64,000 nt of DNA from Massilia agilis. GTDB taxonomy: Bacteria > Pseudomonadota > Gammaproteobacteria > Burkholderiales > Burkholderiaceae_D. The position numbers and the translations under genes are program-made. The stretch's first letter is position 1, and every line of letters starts with the position of its first letter. The notes under the pieces are model-generated. The model ran no database searches. It was not told where the DNA came from and saw only the letters and a program-made list of their open reading frames with translations. This document shows, piece after piece, positions 58,357-64,000 of this stretch. The DNA is taken from contig NZ_JANUHB010000001.1 in the NCBI RefSeq assembly GCF_024756255.1, positions 930,001-994,000 on the forward strand, read 5' to 3'.

Positions 58357-58362
58357 TATAAT
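58357..58362 (+). promoter_or_regulatory. -10 box of the tRNA-Pro gene
   Basis: TATAAT preceded by TGG (extended -10), 14 bases before the tRNA 5' end. No good -35 is seen. Confidence 0.6.
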
Positions 58363-58376
58363 TGCTGCCCAGTCGT

Positions 58377-58455
<79 letters not shown>

Positions 58456-58472
58456 GAAATCAAGTAGTTAGA

Positions 58473-58497
58473 AAAGCCGGGGCCTCCCGGCTTTTTT
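58473..58497. terminator. Terminator after tRNA-Pro, inside the island
   Basis: Stem AGCCGGG / CCCGGCT with GCCT loop, flanked by A on the left and six T on the right. Confidence 0.88.
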
Positions 58498-58548
58498 CTT
58501 ACGGTCCGTTTACACGACGTATAGACGGTTTTTGTCAGCGCTGTCCGC

Positions 58549-58932
58549 TCAACTGGTAGTTAGGTCCCAGCGCTTCCCATCCCGTGCCTGACCTACGCTC
58601 TTAACCCAAGCATCATTTTCGGTTGGTACCGAAACTGAGGAACGGCCGAGAAGTTTGACTGGCGCGGGGAAGGCGCCCGCCTTGATTGCTTGGTAAATCT
58701 TGCTGCGCCCCAACCCGCGACAATCGCTGACGCTGCTCGCTCGTATGTCTTTTCCAGACCGGATATGTCTCCTATCGACCGCCCCTCCTAGTCCAATGCT
58801 GCATAAATGGCGGTCCGATAACTTATGTTTGTTCGGATCACTCGAGCAAAAGCGTAACGGTGAACACGAAGCCGCGCAGAACACCGTCGCGTTCCCATGA
58901 TTGTTGCCGTGCGAACCGAGTCGAGAAAGCAA
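58549..58932 (-). pseudogene. AlpA-like phage regulatory protein, probably decayed
   Basis: The last 60 or so residues of this 127-codon frame match AlpA/MerR-like excision regulators: RGLGRSKIYQAIKAGAFPAP, then VKLLGRSSVSVPTENDAWVK. The first half has no AlpA character, the usual N-terminal R(L/I)xEVxxxxG is replaced by ASSVSDCRG, and the usual W-x-E-S-E-V-DAW is VSVPTENDAW. The real start may be a downstream TTG or GTG, or the gene may be broken. AlpA genes usually sit beside an integrase, which is missing here. Confidence 0.5.
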
Positions 58933-59017
58933 GCTCCATCCTACCAGCCCCTGGAGCCGGTGTTATCGAGCCCACCCGACACTGCAGGGCACGACAATCA
59001 GCTGCGTGATCCTTCAT

Positions 59018-60220
59018 TCAGGGGTTTCTCTGCGGGAGTCGCAAATCCGCGATCCCGGCACTGATTGCTTTAACGATGAATTTCGCTGAAATGAGGCACC
59101 CTATGCGATGGAATCGATCACCTTTGTTCACTCCACCATCATCAACCACGCATTTGGCAGCGAAAAATGCAGGCTTATGTAACGCATGTCGAGCCGCCTC
59201 ATAAACTGAATAAATTTCCATTTCGAATCCGGCCAATTTACGTTGGCCCGTCGCTAAGATCGCAGTCTTTCCCTCTTCCGCGATCACTGCACTACCACTG
59301 CTAGTGACTGCTTCAGGATAAATTGTGCAATGAATTCTTTCCACACCTTCCGGGAATTCAGATCTTGCTGGATCTAAATCGTTCGTTAGGTAAGTACCCA
59401 TGTCGTCTTCCGCGCACAGTTCGATGAGCTTGTCGTGAACGTCGACATCCAATTGAACATCATAGTGTTCAGATTTAAATCCCGAGCTACTCCATTTTCC
59501 TGCGTCATGCTGATGGCAAATTTGAGATACGAGCAGATCATAGATCTTAACTTCGCCAGGGACACCACCGCAGATACCACTCATGCAGATTAACCGCGGC
59601 TCAAACCTTTCGAGGGCCATCGTTGCCACAACAGCCGCAGCGACAAGCCCCATTCGATGAGCCCTGACGATGACACCTTTAGAGCTCCCTATCCGAACTT
59701 CGCGGCAAACCAATCCAGATATTCTCTTCAGTGGCCCCCATCTGTCGACAAGATGTTCGAAAGCGGCCATCTCCTTATCCAAGGCGCAGACGATAGCGAA
59801 ATCAAACTTCTTTCGTGGCTGAGCAGCGAGAATCTTGACCTTGAGTGCCTCCTTCCAGTCGTCGTGGTCATTGAACGGAATTACGTTGATATCGACTTTA
59901 TTGAGATCGTACACGAAGTCGCCAGCATCCAAGTTTGCCCGCGTGAGAACAATCGCCGGAGTCAAGAACGACTGACTCTCATAATCCCTCGTTGTAGACA
60001 CTAAGGACTCAAGATGATCCTCAACAGTCTCGTCCTTAGGTGACCGTGGGACAAGGAGGTCAAGCAGAATCAGATCGAATTTATCGCTCGCTATCGCTCG
60101 CGAGTAATCTAACCAGTTCTTCACTCGGCGCAACTCGAAATCATCAGAGATGACCTGCCCGATGTAGTCACGGATGACTTCGAACTTGTCCTCTTCATCC
60201 TCGAGTATGAGTATTTTCAT
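59018..60220 (-). CDS. dtcC: Detocs effector DtcC: receiver domain fused to nucleoside phosphorylase-family enzyme
   Basis: A 400-residue protein started at ATG 60220, which overlaps the dtcB stop as ATGA. Residues 1-130 are a receiver domain: ILILEDEEDKFEVI (acidic patch) and phospho-acceptor Asp54 in FDLILLDLLVPRSP, then AIVLTRAN. Residues 137-395 are the PNP/UDP phosphorylase (MTA/SAH nucleosidase) fold: DFAIVCALDKEMAAFEHLVD, MSGICGGVPGEVKIYDLLVS, FEMEIYSVYEAARH (Glu335) and CVVDDGGVNKGDRFH (Asp360/361). In the described Detocs system this effector cleaves ATP on infection. The conserved receiver Lys is not evident. Confidence 0.85.
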   Translation of the reverse strand: MKILILEDEEDKFEVIRDYIGQVISDDFELRRVKNWLDYSRAIASDKFDLILLDLLVPRSPKDETVEDHLESLVSTTRDYESQSFLTPAIVLTRANLDAGDFVYDLNKVDINVIPFNDHDDWKEALKVKILAAQPRKKFDFAIVCALDKEMAAFEHLVDRWGPLKRISGLVCREVRIGSSKGVIVRAHRMGLVAAAVVATMALERFEPRLICMSGICGGVPGEVKIYDLLVSQICHQHDAGKWSSSGFKSEHYDVQLDVDVHDKLIELCAEDDMGTYLTNDLDPARSEFPEGVERIHCTIYPEAVTSSGSAVIAEEGKTAILATGQRKLAGFEMEIYSVYEAARHALHKPAFFAAKCVVDDGGVNKGDRFHRIGCLISAKFIVKAISAGIADLRLPQRNP

Positions 60221-60687
60221 AGTTTCTCCAGAATAGAAGCCACTTCGGCTTTCCATCTCTCATCGTCTTCCACATACCTAACACAGCCCGCAACGTTTAT
60301 GCCGAACTTATCAAATATCTCCTGTTGAGCCATCTCGACAGGAATAGGCATACCTTCAATTTCGATGTCGGGGTATTGCGTGAGAATGATGCAAATGGTA
60401 TCGACGCCTAGGTAAGTAATCTCAAATAACACGTCTAGCCCACCGGACGAGAGTGGGAAGGGTGAGCCAGCGCCCGCCTCAGGCTCATGGCTATGTATCG
60501 ACATATCAAGGATAGCTAAATCAAAACGTTGTGAGCTTAACGCGGTTGCAGCCGTCGCCAACGCTTGACATCCTACCGCTTGAAGACGCCCACCAAAAAT
60601 GGAGGCGAGATGAGAACGGATACCCTCCATTTTAAATGGATCGTCCTCGACGATGAGACACCACACTTCATCAATGTTCGAGAGCAT
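60217..60687 (-). CDS. dtcB: Detocs standalone receiver protein DtcB
   Basis: A 156-residue receiver-only protein with no output domain. Acidic pocket CLIVEDDPFKMEG (Asp15/16), phospho-acceptor Asp61 in FDLAILDMSIHSHE, and Thr in CIILTQYPDIE. Its 5' end overlaps the dtcA stop by 17 bases and its stop overlaps dtcC by ATGA, so all three are tightly coupled. In Detocs, DtcB is thought to drain phosphate from the kinase and so prevent accidental activation of the toxic effector. Confidence 0.82.
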   Translation of the reverse strand: MLSNIDEVWCLIVEDDPFKMEGIRSHLASIFGGRLQAVGCQALATAATALSSQRFDLAILDMSIHSHEPEAGAGSPFPLSSGGLDVLFEITYLGVDTICIILTQYPDIEIEGMPIPVEMAQQEIFDKFGINVAGCVRYVEDDERWKAEVASILEKL

Positions 60688-63547
60688 ATGCTAGCCTGAC
60701 CTTTACCTCATCACCTACGACGGAATACTGCTCTAACCAAAAATCGTCCCGCGTGTGGGCAAGCAGTAACAACTTTGAAATTCCACTCTTACCTTGATAA
60801 AGATTGGCGTCCTGGAAATCTGCCATTTTTCGCCGTTCGATGTCGGCAGCTACGTCTTCCGGGCTCCTCTCCGGTGGTATGGCCGAGGAGATTTCCAGTA
60901 TCAACTTCTTTGGTTTGCCTGTGATAACCTCAAAGTGCGTGCGTAGAGGCCGGGTTCGATCCCCGTGCTTCGCTGCGTTCGCGACCACGACGGCTAAGGA
61001 ATCGTAGACCAAATGGTAGACGTTACCTACTAGCTCGATTTCCCCCCCCCTACTGTCATCAGCTCGAGGATTAAAGTCAGGTATTGTATCCTTCACTTCA
61101 GCGACAGTCGCGGCAAACAAGAGGGCAACCGAGGCTTTGGGCGCAACAATCGACGGCCGTTTGAACCAACCGAACATACTTGCAAGTTTACGGTCGATAT
61201 GCAATTCCAGTTCACGGTAAAACGCATCAGCGAACTTATGTTCTTGTTGCGGCACGGTCGCGAGGACCTCATCTTCAATGTACTGCAAATTCTTGATTGC
61301 CGACTGCTGTGCCCGAAGGTATTTCGCAATAGCCGCGAGATCGAGTTCAGCAAGCCGCCAGCAGTAATCCGTTATGATCTGATCGATCCCACTGACGGAT
61401 TTGGTATCTATGAAGTTGTTGCTTATGCTCTTTACCGCAGCTGCCAGGATTTCTTGCTTGGCTGGGCCATACACTTCCGGCAGCAGCAAACCCAACGGCT
61501 TCGATTTAGAATGCACGTGCAAGCGCTCGCGGATGATCTCCTCTATTGCGCGATTATAGCCGTCTTTCCAAATCTTCCACTTCGCCGAAAACTGCGGCAG
61601 CCGAAATAGCGGAGAGAACTTGCTATTTTTTTCTATCGAATTAATTACGCTCGAATATAAATGGCCATGAAAAGTCCCATGCCGGATACGCCGACCAATA
61701 TAGGAGGCAATACCAAAGACTGAGTTAGAACAAAACGCGTTATAGCACTGCGACATGACAAGCAAGAGCACGGCCTCATCGCAACTCACCGACACGCCTT
61801 TTTTACCGGACCCGCTTGCAGTCAAAGCACCGTTTAGCTCAAGCATCATCTCATCTTCAATCCAGGATGAGAACCTTGAAGGATCCACATATATTCGATG
61901 ATCATCTATTTCATTACGCACGCGGTTCAGTTGATGATCAATTCGGACGGTACGGGCCCGCTGCAGATAATACTCATCGTTCGTGAAGCCGGCCATCCAT
62001 TCGTGCAACGAGGCCCGAATCTCTGGAATATCAGCCCGATGCGGGGCCAATCTAGTTAACTTTGCGATAAAATCCTCGGTCGCGATATCGTAAATATATT
62101 CAGCGACATACGGATGGGTGTTTTCGTAAGATTTTACTAAGGCCACCAATGAGCCGCCGTGAAAACCCAGGGCAGTCTCTTCAAGTAATTTGCGCAAGTG
62201 GAAACTGTCCAGCTCATTCTTGCTGCGTTTACCCAACAGCAGCAGCAAAATTAGCCTTACCAATTTATCGGTCGCTAACTTGGCCGCAGTTCGTGTGGCT
62301 TTGATGGGAACCGTCCGCGCCAAATCGCGGGTAACTCCCATTAACGTAAGCAAATCGTCTTTTTCAAACCCAATTTGCCCCTCGGATTGGTGAAGCCAGT
62401 AATTGAAGATCGCCGAACGAGTCGCTGTACCAGAAAGCTCAAGCGCGGCAAGCTCACGGAATTGATGTTTAGTGAATTGCTGTTTTCCGACAACGTTGTG
62501 CAATTGGGTGTCACCTACCCAATTACGCAACTGCGAAGCTAGCGCCCCAGGCAAATCACCCACATCTTCTCTTGATGAATCATAGTAATTATCGAGCAGA
62601 ATTCGATACTGCCGGATCGGCTCATACTCTAACCAGGTGCTGCTCTGCTTATAAAAGTTGTACTCGCTTTCAGATGCTTCGGCGTCGTAAGTTGCTAGCA
62701 AACGAGGAAACAGATCCAGTCGTCCTAAGCGTCCCGCGACTTGAGAAATGGTCGGGTAATCATCGATAGCGAAGAGATGCGAATTGAATTTAGCCAATAT
62801 TACGGCGTCGATCAAAGAACACTTCTCAACTTCAGATAAGTAAACAGCCAGGTCTTCCCCGTCTTTTGCGAAGGGTTGAACAGATAATCGAGATAGCGTC
62901 CGGCTATAGCGGTTTATTGCGCCGCGGTCAGGGAGATTTAAGACCGAGCGTTTGATCGTGAGGTAACTTTGATCCCGAGCGTATGTGTGCACTAGCGATA
63001 TGACTGCGGCCGCCTTAAGGTTTGCCTTCTGAACGATCTCTTCAATAAGTTCATCTTCAGCATCCTGAGGCAATCTTTCTCGAATTAAAACCGCACGTCG
63101 TAGTACGGCGTGACTCCAGCCATTTGTATTGATTGCCTCAATTATACGATCACGACATGCCGTGAGATTGTTTTCCGCATAATATGCATCTATCTGGTGA
63201 AGAGCCTCACCCACTTCAGTCAGCCTCTGGTAGTGGGCTGTGGCGCTCCTGTCGATCACCTCCAGAATTTCCGGCAGGCTGACATTGTTTCGAATTTGGA
63301 GCGTATCGGCGAAAGGCGGGTTTTTCGGAAACGGAGCGGACTTTTTGACAGCCTTGCCAAGAAAATGACTGTTCAGCAAAGCGTCCAGGACTTCCGCCTT
63401 ACCCTTTGGCAGTTTTCCTCTCAGTTTGGTGAGACGGGCTATCGCATTGCCCTCAGGATCGCCGAGAATTGCTCTGACCTTATTTCTTGTGTCTTCGTCT
63501 AACTGTTTTAGGATTTCAAATCTGCGCATCATCGGACTTTCAGACAA
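60671..63547 (-). CDS. dtcA: Detocs sensor kinase DtcA: large soluble protein with C-terminal GHKL domain
   Basis: A 958-residue protein with no membrane helix. The first 750 residues are long, mostly helical and without known signature; they are the likely infection sensor. The end is a histidine-kinase-like module: a helical segment LELHIDRKLASMFGWF (His783 is one candidate phospho-acceptor), N-box VYDSLAVVVANAAKHGDRT (Asn857, His861) and G-box YQGKSGISKLLLLA (about 917-927). A nine-G run on the coding strand at codons 833-835 lies just before the ATP-binding part. It overlaps dtcB by 17 bases. Assignment rests on gene order and partners. Confidence 0.8.
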   Translation of the reverse strand: MSESPMMRRFEILKQLDEDTRNKVRAILGDPEGNAIARLTKLRGKLPKGKAEVLDALLNSHFLGKAVKKSAPFPKNPPFADTLQIRNNVSLPEILEVIDRSATAHYQRLTEVGEALHQIDAYYAENNLTACRDRIIEAINTNGWSHAVLRRAVLIRERLPQDAEDELIEEIVQKANLKAAAVISLVHTYARDQSYLTIKRSVLNLPDRGAINRYSRTLSRLSVQPFAKDGEDLAVYLSEVEKCSLIDAVILAKFNSHLFAIDDYPTISQVAGRLGRLDLFPRLLATYDAEASESEYNFYKQSSTWLEYEPIRQYRILLDNYYDSSREDVGDLPGALASQLRNWVGDTQLHNVVGKQQFTKHQFRELAALELSGTATRSAIFNYWLHQSEGQIGFEKDDLLTLMGVTRDLARTVPIKATRTAAKLATDKLVRLILLLLLGKRSKNELDSFHLRKLLEETALGFHGGSLVALVKSYENTHPYVAEYIYDIATEDFIAKLTRLAPHRADIPEIRASLHEWMAGFTNDEYYLQRARTVRIDHQLNRVRNEIDDHRIYVDPSRFSSWIEDEMMLELNGALTASGSGKKGVSVSCDEAVLLLVMSQCYNAFCSNSVFGIASYIGRRIRHGTFHGHLYSSVINSIEKNSKFSPLFRLPQFSAKWKIWKDGYNRAIEEIIRERLHVHSKSKPLGLLLPEVYGPAKQEILAAAVKSISNNFIDTKSVSGIDQIITDYCWRLAELDLAAIAKYLRAQQSAIKNLQYIEDEVLATVPQQEHKFADAFYRELELHIDRKLASMFGWFKRPSIVAPKASVALLFAATVAEVKDTIPDFNPRADDSRGGEIELVGNVYHLVYDSLAVVVANAAKHGDRTRPLRTHFEVITGKPKKLILEISSAIPPERSPEDVAADIERRKMADFQDANLYQGKSGISKLLLLAHTRDDFWLEQYSVVGDEVKVRLAYALEH
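61042..61050. repeat. Homopolymer G9 tract in dtcA
   Basis: Nine C on the plus strand, read as G in the dtcA coding strand (codons for Ser-Arg-Gly-Gly-Glu). Slippage by one base would remove the ATP-binding domain. It could be a phase-variation site or a sequencing-sensitive spot. Confidence 0.8.
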
Positions 63548-63568
63548 CGGGCTTCCGTCGGGCTCCGA

Positions 63569-63588
63569 CTATTGTACCTGAACAATAG
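63569..63588. promoter_or_regulatory. Perfect dyad upstream of dtcA
   Basis: CTATTGT, six-base spacer ACCTGA, ACAATAG, ending 22 bases before the dtcA start. It is the only clear symmetric element near the operon and could be an operator or overlap the promoter. Confidence 0.5.
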
Positions 63589-63757
63589 GGGCTAACGAAT
63601 GTAAGTATTGCCGGGAAGAAACCGGACGATTTTAGAAAATGCATGGGGTAGCAGTGGTGCTAAGCGGAGTATGCGTGAGACTTGAATAGGGAGTGACCGA
63701 AGAATTGGGAAAAGTCGCTTCCCGCTCCAAAGGACTCCTCAAAACAGCCGCAGCTAC

Positions 63758-63777
63758 ATCCTCTCGCCCCGACCAAT
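63758..63777. repeat. Attachment site, distal (attR)
   Basis: Exact copy of the 20 bases at the tRNA 3' end, including CCA. The following AGAATCAA is close to the GAAATCAA after the tRNA copy. Confidence 0.85.
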
Positions 63778-63792
63778 AGAATCAACGACTTA

Positions 63793-63816
63793 GGCCAGCC
63801 TCGTGCTGGCCTTTTC
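63793..63816. terminator. Terminator outside the island, probably the original tRNA-Pro terminator
   Basis: Stem GGCCAGC / GCTGGCC with CTCGT loop and TTTTCGTTT tail, 16 bases after attR. The same distance applies after the tRNA copy at 58473, which fits a displaced tRNA terminator. Confidence 0.8.
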
Positions 63817-63848
63817 GTTTCTCATCCAGCTTATCGGCCCGGCAATCC

Positions 63849-64000
63849 TCAGTGGACCGCCGTCCTGTGCTTGTCGAACACTTCCCTCAGCTGCCCCAGC
63901 GTCCGCGTGTTGAGCACATTGCGCTTCTCCAGCCACCCGCGCCTACCCTGCCCGATGCCATAGCGCAGATTGTCGAAGTCCAGCACGCTGTGCGCGTCCG
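63849..64000 (-). CDS. C-terminal end of an unidentified protein (cut by window edge)
   Basis: The last 50 codons of a leftward gene, DAHSVLDFDNLRYGIGQGRR and NVLNTRTLGQLREVFDKHRT, ending AVH. The codon use is GC-rich, like the chromosome outside the island. Too short to place; no function is offered. Confidence 0.6.
   Translation of the reverse strand, partial: DAHSVLDFDNLRYGIGQGRRGWLEKRNVLNTRTLGQLREVFDKHRTAVH

Larger units (their letters stand above)
63548..63848. other. Island right end and flanking non-coding DNA
   Basis: About 300 bases with the dtcA upstream dyad, about 170 bases with no recognisable gene, the second attachment site and the outer terminator. Confidence 0.5.

Overview
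The window comes from a GC-rich betaproteobacterium. The best guess is Burkholderiales, family Oxalobacteraceae, near Massilia or Janthinobacterium. Reasons: the sdhCDAB-sdhE-gltA block with a GntR regulator next to mdh and a citrate-lyase-like gene, an odhA-odhB-lpdA operon, a DUF2863 gene, a PEP-CTERM protein, and two dispersed palindromic repeat families (GTAGGGTGGGC type and CCCCGCGAAGGCGGGG type). No species can be named from the sequence alone.

Layout. 1-2204: a TIR-domain gene followed by a ParA/MinD-like NTPase with TPR repeats whose P-loop is degenerate; this looks like a conflict or signalling pair. 2450-7583: DinG/YoaA helicase, DUF465 protein, PP2C phosphatase, lipoprotein, ZapE. 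7710-13901: the 2-oxoglutarate dehydrogenase operon (odhA, odhB, a PspC-domain gene, lpdA). 14229-16908: a BaeSR-like two-component pair and a proline-rich exported protein. 17081-20222: BlaI-type regulator, small cysteine-rich protein, outer-membrane barrel, CHRD/PEP-CTERM protein, GluQRS. 20280-24526: small exported proteins mixed with two compact toxin-tail/immunity-like pairs. 24664-36415: the TCA core (gltA, sdhE, sdhBADC, gntR, mdh, citE-like, acnA). 36745-46268: OmpA-like, DUF2863, HAF-repeat, class C beta-lactamase-like, CYTH, M14 carboxypeptidase and stress-type hydrophilic proteins. 46398-58265: an aldehyde dehydrogenase and a glycan-type cluster (UDP-glucuronate decarboxylase-like SDR and carbamoyltransferase, divergent from an ABC exporter, three glycosyltransferases, an SDR, a HAD phosphatase and a GT9).

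58377-63777 is the most notable stretch. A tRNA-Pro(GGG) gene is followed by about 5.3 kb of visibly more AT-rich DNA that ends in a perfect 20-bp copy of the tRNA 3' end, the signature of a tRNA-integrated island. It carries three overlapping genes: a very large soluble protein with a C-terminal GHKL kinase domain, a standalone receiver protein, and a receiver fused to a nucleoside-phosphorylase-family enzyme. This is the architecture of the Detocs antiphage system (DtcA-DtcB-DtcC, whose effector degrades ATP). The kinase gene contains a run of nine G that could allow phase switching. An AlpA-like remnant lies in the island but no integrase is visible.

The region thus joins a conserved central-metabolism block, transcribed mostly leftwards, to accessory DNA at both ends (TIR/NTPase pair on the left, Detocs island on the right) and to toxin/immunity debris in the middle.
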